Shown here piece by piece: positions 52,935-62,939 of a stretch of 64,000 nucleotides of DNA (the first letter of the stretch is position 1; every line of letters starts with the position of its first letter). Where the stretch lies: contig CANPVE010000011.1 of assembly GCA_947581635.1 (NCBI GenBank), positions 1 to 64,000 of the forward strand, read 5' to 3'. Below the pieces are notes generated by a model that made no database searches, was not told where the DNA came from, and worked only from the letters and a program-made list of their open reading frames with translations. The translations under genes and the position numbers were made by a program. The DNA comes from an uncultured Clostridia bacterium (GTDB lineage Bacteria > Bacillota > Clostridia > Oscillospirales > Acutalibacteraceae).

Positions 52935-53939
52935 ATGGAGGGAAAAAACATGGAACAGATGACATTCAGCGACTACGAATACAGCAACAGAAAAAGGATA
53001 ACGAAAAGAGAAGAGTTCCTCGATATGATGGACGAAATCATACCGTGGGATGAATGGGTAGAGTTTGTAAAGCCATATTATCCCAGCGGAAAAAGAGGTC
53101 GTCCGACAAAAGGAATCGAAAAGATGCTGAGGATGTATCTGCTGCAAGTTTGGTTCAATCTTTCAGATGAAGGTGTGGGAGACGCTATATACGACAGTTA
53201 TGCCTTTCGCAAGTTCATGGGAATCAATTTCAATGATGAGCAAGTGCCTGACGCAACTACATTGCTGAAGTTCCGACACCTTCTGGAAGAAAATCATCTG
53301 GGAGAACAAATGTTCAAAGCAATCAACTATGTTCTGGAACAAGGCGGAGCCATGATGAAAGGCGGAACCATTGTAGATGCCACGATCATCAATGCGCCGA
53401 GTTCTACAAAGAATGCGGAGAAAGCCGGAGATCCGGAAATGCATCAGACGAAAAAGGGCAACGAATGGCGATTTGGCATGAAATGTAATATTGGCGTTGA
53501 TGCAGGAACAGGGTATGTTCATACATTAACCGCTACATCTGCAAATGTTCATGATATTACCGAAACAGAAAAACTGATTCGTAAAGATGATGAGGTAGTG
53601 TACGGAGATTCCGGCTATATTGGCATCCAGAAGCGCACAGAAATCAAAAATGATGAACATTTATCAAAGATTGACTATCGTATCACACGCCGTCCCAAAA
53701 GTCTTCCGAAAGTATCTGACAATGCGATTGATTGGGAAAGATATATTGACTATCGTAAATCTTCCGTCCGTTCCAAAGTGGAACACGCATTTAAAATTAT
53801 CAAAGGAACATTTGGTTTTAGCAAGGTTCGTTATCGTGGTATAGACAAGAATCTTCACAAGCTGAATGTGCTTTTTGTCTGCGCCAATTTGCTTATGTTT
53901 CCCCGTGCGAAAAAGTTTTCAACAGTGCAGATAGGATAA
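52935..53939 (+). CDS. IS5-family transposase
   Basis: The 334-aa transposase seems intact, starting at ATG 52935 or 52950. The DDE motif is visible: VDATIINAP (first Asp, about 146), YGDSGYIG (second Asp, about 222) and the Glu in SKVEHAFKIIKGTFGF (about 291). The family N-terminus (WVEFVKPYYPSGKRGRPTKG) is also present. Upstream TATAAT (52915-52920) could be its promoter. The left boundary probably lies near GGAAACGCTGATTAAATC (52873), but I found no clear matching inverted repeat on the right. The insertion lies between the polymerase and the pyruvyl transferase, so it may be a recent arrival with one degraded end. Confidence 0.85.
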   Translation: MEGKNMEQMTFSDYEYSNRKRITKREEFLDMMDEIIPWDEWVEFVKPYYPSGKRGRPTKGIEKMLRMYLLQVWFNLSDEGVGDAIYDSYAFRKFMGINFNDEQVPDATTLLKFRHLLEENHLGEQMFKAINYVLEQGGAMMKGGTIVDATIINAPSSTKNAEKAGDPEMHQTKKGNEWRFGMKCNIGVDAGTGYVHTLTATSANVHDITETEKLIRKDDEVVYGDSGYIGIQKRTEIKNDEHLSKIDYRITRRPKSLPKVSDNAIDWERYIDYRKSSVRSKVEHAFKIIKGTFGFSKVRYRGIDKNLHKLNVLFVCANLLMFPRAKKFSTVQIG

Positions 53940-54243
53940 CTGCACTCTTTTGGGAAAAAATCCACGTTTTTAGAGGCTTACAGCCTGATTTATGTCCTAT
54001 CTCTATAACTTGTTAAAAAAATTCACTCGATTTAAGCTGAGGTTACTACATACCACTATTTATTCAGTATTTCCCTAGGAATTTTTTGATGGCTATTTAC
54101 GATGTTGCAGGCTGAATTTTACCTTAAAACATGTTGAAATTTAAAATAATGAAAGGGCGTGGGAATGCGATATGCAATCTTAAAAAGCGCAAGTTAAATC
54201 TTTCTTTATAATATATAATAAAAAATAATGGAGGTTCGGAGAA
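53940..54243. other. Intergenic region after the transposase
   Basis: About 300 bp with no gene. The right end of the IS should lie here, but terminal repeats were not identified. An ATGGAGG-type RBS ends it. Confidence 0.4.
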
Positions 54244-55368
54244 ATGCAAAATCAAATATGTCTTGTGACTGTGCATAAATCACCTAATTATGGAAGCTTA
54301 TTACAAGCTACAGCATTGAGTAAATACCTGAGGGAAAAGGGGTATAATGTCACTTTTTTGGATTGCTTTAAAGTGTTACCTTATTTCTTGCGTCATCCGT
54401 CTCTGATGATTAGACGAATACAAAATAAACTTTTATCTGCTCGTTGGAGGAAGTTTTTTAGGCCATCACCGTATAATATTTCGGATAATCGGAGGAAGCG
54501 GATCAATAAATATATACAAGATAATATCAATGAGTTGACCATTAACAAATCTTCAACATGGAAATCAGTACTGCGACAAAACACGACTTTTATTGTAGGA
54601 AGTGATATTTTATGGCAGCCAAGTATGGGATACCCAACTACTTCCTTTCTTGATTTTGCTTATTTTACAGATTTGAAAAAAATCTCTTATGCCACAAGTA
54701 TCGGTGCATTGGAACTACCCCATAAATATTATAGTGCTTACCGAAAATATCTTGGTGCATTTTCACATATCAGTGTCCGCGAACAAGCTGCTGCTGATAT
54801 GATGGGTGAGATTATTCATCGGAAAATAGAAAAAGTTGTAGATCCAACACTTTTGCTGACAGAAGAAGAATGGGATGAATTTGCACAACGCGCAGAAATA
54901 TCGATAAATGTGACACCGGGAAAATATATCCTGTGTTATTTTGTTATGGATGATTTACGGTATTGGGAGTATGTAAAAAAGGTTCATTCTATAACTGGAT
55001 TACATGTTGTTGTTTTGCCTATGCATTACAATGATGAAAACCAGCCGTATGACATTGTTTTGGATGGCACACCATATGAGTTTATATGGCTTATAAAAAA
55101 TGCAGGATTAATTTGTACTGATTCATTCCATGCTTGTGTTTTTAGCACAATTTACAAAAAAGAATTTTATCTATTAAAAAGGGCACGGAGAGCTGAAGAT
55201 GATAAATATGCAGATTTTCTCAAGCGTTATCAGCTTACAGAACGGATTGTAATTGATGAATCTGTATTCCAGCGTAAACCGAATGTTGATTTTCAGTATG
55301 CCGAAAAACAGATAGGAATTGACCAAAAACAATCAATGCACTATTTGGAAGAGGCGTTGCTGCATTAA
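54244..55368 (+). CDS. Polysaccharide pyruvyl transferase family protein
   Basis: The 374-aa protein (GGAGG, ATG 54244) has the family start CLVTVHKSPNYGSLLQATAL and VGSDILWQPS (about residue 118). It also shows YATSIGALELP and SVREQAAADMMGE, VDPTLLLTEEEWD, and CTDSFHACVFSTIYKKEFY (about 300). These enzymes transfer pyruvyl ketal groups from phosphoenolpyruvate to sugars, or act as related glycan-modifying transferases, in the cytoplasm. It starts a second block of polysaccharide genes after the IS. Confidence 0.82.
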   Translation: MQNQICLVTVHKSPNYGSLLQATALSKYLREKGYNVTFLDCFKVLPYFLRHPSLMIRRIQNKLLSARWRKFFRPSPYNISDNRRKRINKYIQDNINELTINKSSTWKSVLRQNTTFIVGSDILWQPSMGYPTTSFLDFAYFTDLKKISYATSIGALELPHKYYSAYRKYLGAFSHISVREQAAADMMGEIIHRKIEKVVDPTLLLTEEEWDEFAQRAEISINVTPGKYILCYFVMDDLRYWEYVKKVHSITGLHVVVLPMHYNDENQPYDIVLDGTPYEFIWLIKNAGLICTDSFHACVFSTIYKKEFYLLKRARRAEDDKYADFLKRYQLTERIVIDESVFQRKPNVDFQYAEKQIGIDQKQSMHYLEEALLH

Positions 55369-55427
55369 TCAAACCAATAAGGAAATACGTATGACTTTAT
55401 TATAAATGCAAAAGCAGGAGGAGCAAC

Positions 55428-57203
55428 ATGGAAATTATTAATGGATATGCAAAGAATCTAAATGTTCAGATGCTTATCGCATTGATGGAGGTACACGGAG
55501 TCAGGAGAGCTATCATATCGCCTGGTGGAACTCATAATGAAATTGTAGTAGGGCTCCAGTATAACGGCGGCTTTGAATTATATTCTACGGTAGATGAGCG
55601 CGGTGCGGCTTATATGGCTTTAGGCATGGCTGCTGAATGTGGTGAACCGGTTGCAATTATTTGCACAGAATCTGTCGCTTCAAGAAATTATCTGCCGGCT
55701 ATGACAGAGGCATATTACCGTCAGCTACCGATTCTTGCCATAACAGGTGTGCATGGTTATTCCAAGATAGGACATCTACATGCACAGATTATAGATCGGA
55801 GCATTTCGCCCAATGACACCTTTGTTGAAAAGGTTCATCTTCCGGAAATTAAAGATGAAGACGATATGTGGGAAAGTAATATTTTGATTAATAAGGCACT
55901 TCTCGCACTGAAGCATCACGGCGGTGGTCCTGTGCATATTGACCTGCCGCGAAACGATGACCGTGAATTTGCCAGTTATACAGAGAAGCAACTGATTCAG
56001 CCGCGAATTATACGAAGGTATACAGCTTGCTCGCAGTTGCCTGAAATAAAGCATGGAAAAACGGCTATTTTCATTGGTACACATCAGGTATTTACAGAAA
56101 GACAGACAGCTGCACTTGACGCATTCTGCGCTACACACGATGCAGTAGCATTTTGCGGTCATACAAGTGGATATCATGGCAAATACCGTGTACTAACTGG
56201 TCTGCTTGCTGCACAGCATGGATCCTATGATGTTTTTCAAGATATCGATCTGTTGATCCACATCGGCGGGCCGGCGGCGGATGAGAGAACAGCCGGACGT
56301 TTAAAGGCCGTAAAAGAAGTTTGGCGAGTAAACCCTGATGGAGAGATTCGTGATACATTCAAGAAACTGACAAATGTTTTTGAAATGGAGGAAGTAGCGT
56401 TCTTTTTACATTACAGTAACCAAGAATGCCAGCCTCAAAACAGATACTTACTGCATACGATAGAATTAATTTCAAGTGTGTCCGCTGTAGATATCGCTTT
56501 TCCTTTCTCTAATGTTTATGCAGCATCAAAGATTTCTGGTCAATTACCACAAAACTCCTTCTTGTTCCTTGGCGGAAGTAGTACCATACGTGCTTGGAGT
56601 ATGTTCGATTTTCCAAATGGTGTCTTTACGATGGCAAATATGGGCACGAGGGGAATCGATGGTGTATTATCATCTTTTCTTGGAGCATCGCTTGTTGACA
56701 AGAAACAACTTTGCTTCTGCGTATTGGGGGATTTGACATTTTTCTATGACATGAATGCAATAGGGAATCGTGATTTAGGAAAGAATGTTCGAATTCTGCT
56801 GGTTAATGACGGAGGCGGTGGACTATTCAGATTGAAAGGCACTGAGCAAACTGCAACCATCGGTGACAAAGACACCGCGCCTTACATTGCTGCTACGGGA
56901 CATTTTGGTAATCAATCTCCTGATTTGATAAAAAATTATTCACAGGCTCTTGGGTTTGAATATTTTTCGGCATCATCCAAGGAGGAGTTTGACGCTGTAT
57001 ATGAGCGCTTCATCACACCTGAACTGACGGACAAGCCCATGATGTTTGAGCTTTTTACCAGTTATATCGATGAAAGGGAAGCGTTTGGGATGCTTTTCAA
57101 TATAGATGTAACTGCTCTGGACGTTGCTAAGCAGGTTGCTAAGAAGATTCTTGGTAAAAATGGCGTAAGTGCGGTCAAAAAACTGCTGAACACTGGGAAA
57201 TAA
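55428..57203 (+). CDS. MenD-like thiamine-diphosphate-dependent enzyme
   Basis: The 591-aa protein (AGGAGGAG, ATG 55428) has the three-domain ThDP enzyme layout. The PYR domain (about 1-180) has the cofactor-activating Glu in TVDERGAAYMALGMA (about residue 58). A middle domain follows (about 195-330). The PP domain has the ThDP/Mg motif GDLTFFYDMNA ... LLVNDGGGG (about 435-470). The closest architecture is MenD (SEPHCHC synthase of menaquinone synthesis), but no other menaquinone gene is nearby. It sits among capsule genes next to Wzx, a sugar epimerase and an aldo/keto reductase. It may perform a carboligation onto a sugar nucleotide, as ThDP enzymes do for branched-chain sugars; that is inference. 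Confidence 0.75.
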   Translation: MEIINGYAKNLNVQMLIALMEVHGVRRAIISPGGTHNEIVVGLQYNGGFELYSTVDERGAAYMALGMAAECGEPVAIICTESVASRNYLPAMTEAYYRQLPILAITGVHGYSKIGHLHAQIIDRSISPNDTFVEKVHLPEIKDEDDMWESNILINKALLALKHHGGGPVHIDLPRNDDREFASYTEKQLIQPRIIRRYTACSQLPEIKHGKTAIFIGTHQVFTERQTAALDAFCATHDAVAFCGHTSGYHGKYRVLTGLLAAQHGSYDVFQDIDLLIHIGGPAADERTAGRLKAVKEVWRVNPDGEIRDTFKKLTNVFEMEEVAFFLHYSNQECQPQNRYLLHTIELISSVSAVDIAFPFSNVYAASKISGQLPQNSFLFLGGSSTIRAWSMFDFPNGVFTMANMGTRGIDGVLSSFLGASLVDKKQLCFCVLGDLTFFYDMNAIGNRDLGKNVRILLVNDGGGGLFRLKGTEQTATIGDKDTAPYIAATGHFGNQSPDLIKNYSQALGFEYFSASSKEEFDAVYERFITPELTDKPMMFELFTSYIDEREAFGMLFNIDVTALDVAKQVAKKILGKNGVSAVKKLLNTGK

Positions 57204-57295
57204 GATTGTTTAGGTAAAGGCGGATATGATTTGTTACCAAGGTACGCATGGCATTCTTTCTTATGGATTGCTTTTTATTGTAGGAGGAGGCGTAT

Positions 57296-58792
57296 TTGCT
57301 GTTGAAAAGCAGCTTTGAAATCGGATATAAATTAAGACAAGCGACAAATAAATATAAAACTTTACCTGTGCAAATTCGTGCCGCATTTTGGTTCATGGTC
57401 TGCTCTTTTATGCAGAAGGGCATATCGAGCATCACCACACCAATCTTTACCCGCCTTCTGAACACAGAGGAGTACGGTCAGTACAGCGTTTTTAATTCAT
57501 GGCTTGGCATCGTCACGGTGTTCGTGTCGCTGAACCTTTCCAGCGGCGTGTTCATGCAGGGACTCGTGAAATACGAGGACCGCCGCAAGGAATATGCGTC
57601 GTCCTTGCAGGGGCTTACAATGCTCCTTGTCGCAATCTGGACGGCGGTATATCTTTCGTTTCACGACTTCTGGAACGGCCTTTTTGAGCTGACGACGGTT
57701 CAGATGCTTGCGATGCTTCTGATGATATGGATGAGTTCTGCATTTAGCTTCTGGGCGGCGTCGCAGCGCGTTGTCTTCAGCTACCGCAAGCTGGTTTTAA
57801 TAACCGTTTTGGTTTCAATTGCCAAACCGTTGCTTGGAATCTTTTTGGTACTTCATGCCGAGGACAAGGTAACCGCACGTATTTTGGGGCTTGCCGCGGT
57901 CGAGCTTATAGGCTACAGTGGGTTGATGGTCTCACAAATCGTAAAGGGTAGAAAACTATGCGTAACAGAATTCTGGAAGCATGCCCTGATGTTCAATATT
58001 CCATTGATCCCACACTATCTTTCTATGACTATCCTTAACAGTGCTGACAGAATAATGATAGAAAAGATGGTAAGTGCAGATACGGCCGGAATTTACAGTC
58101 TCGCATACTCAATTTCCCAGCTCATGACGCTTTTTACAACGGGTATTACGCAGACATTGGAGCCATGGAGATATTCAAAACAAAAGGCAGGAAGACAGGA
58201 AGAAATAGCAACGCTTGCGTATCCGACTTTGATTTTAGTGGCAGGGCTGAATCTTGCACTTATTGCCTTTGCGCCGGAAGTAGTGCAAATTTTTGCGCCG
58301 CCTGAATATTATGACGCGATATGGGTGATCCCGCCCGTGGCAATGAGCGTCTACTTCATGTTTACCTATGGCTTTTTTGCCAGCTTTGAATTTTATTTTG
58401 AAAAGACAGGATATGTCGCCGCTGCAACCATGGCAGGCGCTGTTCTAAATATTATCCTCAACTACATTTTCATCGGTATTTTCGGATATTTTGCAGCCGG
58501 ATACACTACCCTCGTGTGCTACATGGTCTATGCCGCATGTCATTATCTCGGTATGAGAAAAATCTGTAAGGACAACTTAGGCGGCAAAAAGGTTTACAGC
58601 CTGAAAAAGCTTTTGGCAATCTCAGGCGTATTCATGGCGCTTGGTTTTGCAATTCAGTTTACTTACTTTAATATTTATGTGAGATATGCAGCAATCGTCG
58701 TCTTTGCGGCAGTACTGCTTATCAAGCGCAAATGGATCATTGAAACAGTAAAACAGATCATGTCCGTAAAAGGCAGTAAAAAGAAAGGCTAA
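57296..58792 (+). CDS. Oligosaccharide flippase (Wzx-like)
   Basis: TTG 57296 follows AGGAGGAGG; 498 aa. It has twelve to fourteen hydrophobic helices of the MATE/MOP polysaccharide-flippase superfamily, with SSITTPIFTRLLNTEEYGQY at the start and ADTAGIYSLAYSISQLMTLF in the middle. It flips lipid-linked repeat units across the membrane for the Wzy polymerase. GC content of the first 600 bp is distinctly higher than that of adjacent genes, a possible recombination tract. Confidence 0.85.
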   Translation: MLLKSSFEIGYKLRQATNKYKTLPVQIRAAFWFMVCSFMQKGISSITTPIFTRLLNTEEYGQYSVFNSWLGIVTVFVSLNLSSGVFMQGLVKYEDRRKEYASSLQGLTMLLVAIWTAVYLSFHDFWNGLFELTTVQMLAMLLMIWMSSAFSFWAASQRVVFSYRKLVLITVLVSIAKPLLGIFLVLHAEDKVTARILGLAAVELIGYSGLMVSQIVKGRKLCVTEFWKHALMFNIPLIPHYLSMTILNSADRIMIEKMVSADTAGIYSLAYSISQLMTLFTTGITQTLEPWRYSKQKAGRQEEIATLAYPTLILVAGLNLALIAFAPEVVQIFAPPEYYDAIWVIPPVAMSVYFMFTYGFFASFEFYFEKTGYVAAATMAGAVLNIILNYIFIGIFGYFAAGYTTLVCYMVYAACHYLGMRKICKDNLGGKKVYSLKKLLAISGVFMALGFAIQFTYFNIYVRYAAIVVFAAVLLIKRKWIIETVKQIMSVKGSKKKG

Positions 58793-58797
58793 ACGGT

Positions 58798-59900
58798 ATG
58801 AAGATTTTAATTTTTGGCGGCACTGGAGCGATGGGAACACCGCTCGTAGAACTGCTTGCTGATCAAGGAAACGACGTTTGGGTTACATCGCGGAAATCAC
58901 GGGAATATAGCAGGGGAAACATTCACTGCATTGTGGGCAACGCCCATGAAATGGCATTTATAAGTGTTGTCCTTAAGGATCGCTATGATGTTTTGATCGA
59001 TTTCATGAATTACAGATTGCCTGAGTTGCAGGAAAGGCTCGACCTGATATTGAATTCGGTTGGTCAGTATATTTTCCTCAGTTCCTGCCGAGTATATGCT
59101 GAATCGAAAACGCCCATCACAGAAAAAACTCCGCGTCTGCTTTATGTGTGTAAAGACAAAGAATTCCTGGCAACCGAGGAATATGCCCTTGCCAAGGCGA
59201 GAGAGGAAAACCTCATCTTTGCATCCAAGCACAATAATTGGACGATCGTCAGACCTACCGTGACATACAATTCCCACCGTTTGCAGCTTGGCTGTTATGA
59301 ACTTGACGAATGGCTTGGAAGAGTGCTCAGGGGCAAGCCGGTTGTCTTTTATGACGATTTGGCGGACAAGCTGACGTCTATGACCTACGGCGAAGATGTG
59401 GCAATGGGAATATGCTATTTAATAGGCAACCCGCAGGCGTTGGGCGAAGCAGTAAACATCGCATCACCCGAATCAAAGACTTGGGGCGAAATATTAAATA
59501 TATATAAAAATGCACTTGAAAAATCCTCCGGGGGGGGTACAGCCTACAGACTGTTATGCTCCCTCATGCCGAGGATTGCGAGATCATTTTAGGAAGAAAA
59601 TGGCGGCTTAAATATAACCGTATTTACAACCGTCGTTTTGATTCTTCCAAAATGGATCGCTTGAGCGGAGGCAGAATGACCTATACGCCGATAGAAGACG
59701 GACTAAGAAAGTGTGTAGCTGAATTTTTGAAAGACGGTCAAAGATGCGCAAAAATCAGTGTTTTGAGAGAAGCATATTTTGACAAGGTTTTGCATACACG
59801 CACCAAGCTCTCCGCTTTCTCAGGTTGGAAACAGAAGGTCAAGTACCTTATAGCGAGATACACTCCGTATTTTGCATATAAGAGAATCAAAAACAGATAG
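58798..59900 (+). pseudogene. NAD-dependent epimerase/reductase, out of frame at a G8 tract (phase-variable candidate)
   Basis: ATG 58798 starts a short-chain-type protein (MKILIFGGTGAMGTPLVELL; SSCRVYAES about residue 101; YALAKAREE about 128). At 59530-59537 eight consecutive G push the frame into a stop at 59592 after 264 aa. The expected C-terminal continuation lies in the next frame (about 59538-59900, with LPHAEDCEIILGRKWRLKYN). Six or nine G would give one protein of about 367 aa. It resembles the acyltransferase gene at 42998, also broken exactly in a G tract. The likely role is reduction or epimerisation of a nucleotide sugar. Confidence 0.72.
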
Positions 59901-59943
59901 GTTGAGGTTATAGCGCCGTTTTCTTCCACAAAAAGGAGGAAAC

Positions 59944-60762
59944 ATGGACGCAAACAGACTTATTTTCGGAACGGGTGTTTCATCGAGTAAGGATTATGAT
60001 AGCCTGAAACAAGTCATCCGCGCTGCGATGGAAAGCGGAATATTCGCCTTTGATACCGCGCCAAGCTATGGCACGGAAGAGGTCCTGGGCAGGATTCTCA
60101 AAGAGCTGTCAGACGAAATGGGAATTGACAGGGAAAGGCTATTTATCCAGACTAAGATCGATGCGTGGCAAATGCAGGAGTCAGACGGCAAAGTATATAA
60201 ACATATTGAATCGGCAATGAAAAAGCTCGGAGTTGATTATATTGACTCTCTGCTTATTCACTGGCCTGTACCAGAATACTTTGATAGGACATGGGAGTGC
60301 TTTGTTAAGCTTAAAAATGACGGCATTGCACAAAAAACAGGCATATGCAACATTAGACTTAGGCATCTTAAAAAGTATGCGGAACGCGGTGATCTTCCTG
60401 ACATTATTCAAATAGAAAGAAATCCGCTCAGAACGTGTGAAAAAGAAATTGAATTTTGTCATGGTCACGGTATCAAGGTGCAAGCGTATTCACCTCTCTG
60501 CAAGATGGACGAACGCCTTCGCGATAGTGAAATATTAAAAGAGGTATCTCAGAGAAATGGGAAAAGCATTGGTCAGACGGTACTTCGTTGGCATATAGAT
60601 ACTGGTGTTACGCCTGTGTTTACGTCGAAAAAGCCGGAGCGTGTTAAGGAGTATACCGGAATTTTTGGTTTTAAGTTGTCCGAGGAGGATATAGCTTTAA
60701 TATCCTCACTGAATATAGATTATAAAATGTATTTGGAGTCGATAGCATGTCCGGGATTGTAA
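59944..60762 (+). CDS. Aldo/keto reductase
   Basis: The 272-aa TIM-barrel reductase has the catalytic tetrad in place: Asp and Tyr in FDTAPSYGTEEVLG (about residues 37-43), Lys in IQTKID (about 69) and His in LLIHWPV (about 101). The NADPH-binding end (TPVFTSKKPERVKEYTGIF) is slightly atypical. Within the locus it could reduce a keto-sugar made by the neighbouring epimerase or ThDP enzyme (inference). The next gene overlaps its last 16 bp. Confidence 0.82.
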   Translation: MDANRLIFGTGVSSSKDYDSLKQVIRAAMESGIFAFDTAPSYGTEEVLGRILKELSDEMGIDRERLFIQTKIDAWQMQESDGKVYKHIESAMKKLGVDYIDSLLIHWPVPEYFDRTWECFVKLKNDGIAQKTGICNIRLRHLKKYAERGDLPDIIQIERNPLRTCEKEIEFCHGHGIKVQAYSPLCKMDERLRDSEILKEVSQRNGKSIGQTVLRWHIDTGVTPVFTSKKPERVKEYTGIFGFKLSEEDIALISSLNIDYKMYLESIACPGL

Positions 60763-61379
60763 ACAAAGTAATAAAACGCAAAACAGATGTAGCTGTTATT
60801 TTTATGCTTATGGTACTGACGGCATTTTTTCTATTTTTCAGAATGTATCTCGCTGTGTTAGTAATATTGGTTTTTGCAGCTCTAAACGAGATTACTGTAG
60901 GAAAGATGAATAAGCAGAAAATACCGTTCGGAACATACAGCAAAATAAGAAATGTTGACTGCTTAGTAATAGGGGATATAAACCCTAATTCTATGCATAG
61001 TCTGTCTGAAAGTAGCAATATCGTCAGCATTTTTTTGCCTGGATGCACTCTTGCAGGAGCGTTTGAAGTCCTGCGGCATACTTTTAGCATACTTAAAGAG
61101 TGTGGGGGTACCGTGATACTTGCGGTCAGAAAGAAAAATATAGGCAAAGCAGGCTATTCGCCATTCGATATAAGCTTTTTCCATCGTATTACGATAAACA
61201 GGCTTGGAATCAAAAATGCGAAATTAATGAGGCGATTCCCTGTTTTGTTTGCTCCGTTAAAATCCATGATGTTCTTGGGTAAAATTGGAAAATCACGAAG
61301 CATGAAAGATTATTTCGACAAAGAAGTTTTGGATTTTTGCTCGAAACGTGGAATTGAAATGCGAATTCTAGAGGTATAA
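60747..61379 (+). CDS. Membrane-anchored hypothetical protein
   Basis: The 210-aa protein has two hydrophobic segments near the N-terminus (about residues 16-32 and 34-45), then a soluble alpha/beta domain with CLVIGDINPNSM and LKECGGTVILAVRKKN. That is reminiscent of a SAM- or nucleotide-binding Rossmann fold but has no diagnostic motif. It overlaps the aldo/keto reductase gene and so shares its transcript. Function unknown. Confidence 0.5.
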   Translation: MSGIVNKVIKRKTDVAVIFMLMVLTAFFLFFRMYLAVLVILVFAALNEITVGKMNKQKIPFGTYSKIRNVDCLVIGDINPNSMHSLSESSNIVSIFLPGCTLAGAFEVLRHTFSILKECGGTVILAVRKKNIGKAGYSPFDISFFHRITINRLGIKNAKLMRRFPVLFAPLKSMMFLGKIGKSRSMKDYFDKEVLDFCSKRGIEMRILEV

Positions 61380-61754
61380 AACAGTAAAATACTAAAATGT
61401 GACTGCCTTGTGTAATAATACAACTGTTTGGTTCAGGACGGGAAGAAGTGGGAAATGATTTTGCTAAGGTTATTCTAAGTGGGATTTTCCCTGCCAAGTC
61501 ACTTCTAGACTTGTTCGAGGTACTGACATAGGGAATATGGAGACTGCAGAAGAGTATAATGCAACGAGGATATGCGTATAGTTCACTTTATTTTTATCAG
61601 TTGTTTTGCCTTCTTATGCTACTGGTATTATCTGTTGGAGCAATGACTGTTTAATGGGTAGTTTTATTGCACAGTGCTTTTAAGTACACTATTGACATAA
61701 GCAAAAATTTATATAGATATATAGCTGCCGTTTGCAAAAGGGAGGAATTCGCAG
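61380..61754 (+). promoter_or_regulatory. Intergenic region with a candidate promoter
   Basis: No intact gene in 375 bp. A hydrophobic reading-frame scrap (about 61580-61655) may be the tail of a lost membrane gene. TTGACA (61692-61697) and TAGATA (61714-61719), 16 bp apart, could drive the acyltransferase at 61755. Confidence 0.4.
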
Positions 61755-62834
61755 TTGAAATATAAGCAAATTCAGGAGTATGATGTAGTCCGCGTAATTG
61801 TTACTTTACTTGTAATAATAGGACATTGCATGTATTTTAAGATTACAACTAATTCATATGGTGAATGGGATTATTCCATTTATACTGTATCTGGTTTAAG
61901 CTTTATTTATAGATTGGCAAACTTTGTAAGAAGGATCATTTATACATTTCATATGCCACTCTACATGATGCTTAGTGGCGCGTTGTTCAGATATACAGAA
62001 ATTTCTTCTGGAGGGTATGATTCACTTCGATTTTTAATAAAAAAGAAAGCAAGAAATCTTCTGCTCCCATTTTTTGTGGTTACTCTTTGCTATGTTGTGC
62101 CGTTAAAGGCTATATCCGGTTATTATACAGTGTCAACTAATTTATTTCGAGATATCTTTGTTGGCCAAGTTTTATTACAAGGTAATAATCATTTATGGTT
62201 CTTACCAACCTTGTTTTTTATATTCTTGATTATTTATCAAATTAATCGCCTAATTCAGCGGGATGATTTATTAAAATTAATCGTGCTTTTTTCGTTGTCA
62301 CTGTTTAGCGATATTATTCAAATAGCACTGCTCAGTTCAATTTTACGATATGCATTTTGGTTTTATATAGGGTATTATTTTGAAAACCGAAGACATCGCA
62401 TAAACGATAGTATTGATAGGTCTTTGATCAAACCAATATGTAGTGCTTTTATTTGGATTTTATTGTCCATTATTAATATTGATCAGCAAGCATCTGAAGG
62501 CGTTTATTTGTTGATTGGTATTGCATTAAAAAATATATGTACATTTTGCGCTTGCTATACTGTATACTGCTTTTGTTATCTTTTAACAAAAACAAAATTG
62601 CCGCAAAGCAAAATCTTTCAGCATATTCGCAATAATACATTTGGCTTATATTTATACTCTGATCCTTTGAATTATTTAATTGTGCTTTTTGCTTTCAATT
62701 GCTTTGGCGGATGTATTTTCACGACTAATTTGGCCTCAATGGGATTATTATTAGCGCGTTTTATACTTTCCACACTTGGTGCATATAGCTTGAGTTGTAT
62801 AATACGACACTTTAAATTGAAGTATTTTTGTTGA
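61755..62834 (+). CDS. Acyltransferase family 3 protein
   Basis: TTG 61755 follows GGGAGGA; 359 aa. It has the acyltransferase-3 start QEYDVVRVIVTLLVIIGHCM with the catalytic His, IYTFHMPLYMMLSGALFRY, NNHLWFLPTLFFIFL and about ten membrane helices. Such enzymes O-acylate extracellular polysaccharides or other surface glycans. It is intact, unlike the family member at 42998, and AT-rich compared with its neighbours. Confidence 0.85.
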   Translation: MKYKQIQEYDVVRVIVTLLVIIGHCMYFKITTNSYGEWDYSIYTVSGLSFIYRLANFVRRIIYTFHMPLYMMLSGALFRYTEISSGGYDSLRFLIKKKARNLLLPFFVVTLCYVVPLKAISGYYTVSTNLFRDIFVGQVLLQGNNHLWFLPTLFFIFLIIYQINRLIQRDDLLKLIVLFSLSLFSDIIQIALLSSILRYAFWFYIGYYFENRRHRINDSIDRSLIKPICSAFIWILLSIINIDQQASEGVYLLIGIALKNICTFCACYTVYCFCYLLTKTKLPQSKIFQHIRNNTFGLYLYSDPLNYLIVLFAFNCFGGCIFTTNLASMGLLLARFILSTLGAYSLSCIIRHFKLKYFC

Positions 62835-62856
62835 ATAAGCAGATAGAAAAGTCACA

Positions 62857-62900
62857 AAGCCTGCCAGGAATCCACTATCATTGGATTCCTGCTGTGGCTT
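62857..62900 (+). terminator. Hairpin ending the polysaccharide locus
   Basis: AAGCC...GGCTT encloses a perfect CAGGAATCCA/TGGATTCCTG stem (62865-62874 / 62882-62891). No T-run follows; it may be a terminator read with help, or a boundary structure. It lies just before the first 17-bp repeat. Confidence 0.5.
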
Positions 62901-62905
62901 CTCAT

Positions 62906-62922
62906 TTGTGTTAATTGACATG
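62906..62922 (+). repeat. 17-bp repeat, copy 1
   Basis: TTGTGTTAATTGACATG. Identical to copy 3 (63756-63772) and one base different from copy 2 (63448-63464). It lies 18 bp upstream of the start codon at 62940, so it may act on that gene's expression. Confidence 0.7.
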
Positions 62923-62939
62923 TATTATTTGGAGGCATT

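Noticed and set aside
52865..54060. Defined boundaries for the IS5-family element
   Set aside because: A left-end candidate GGAAACGCTGATTAAATC is visible, but no convincing inverted partner or target duplication was found on the right, so only the transposase gene was annotated.
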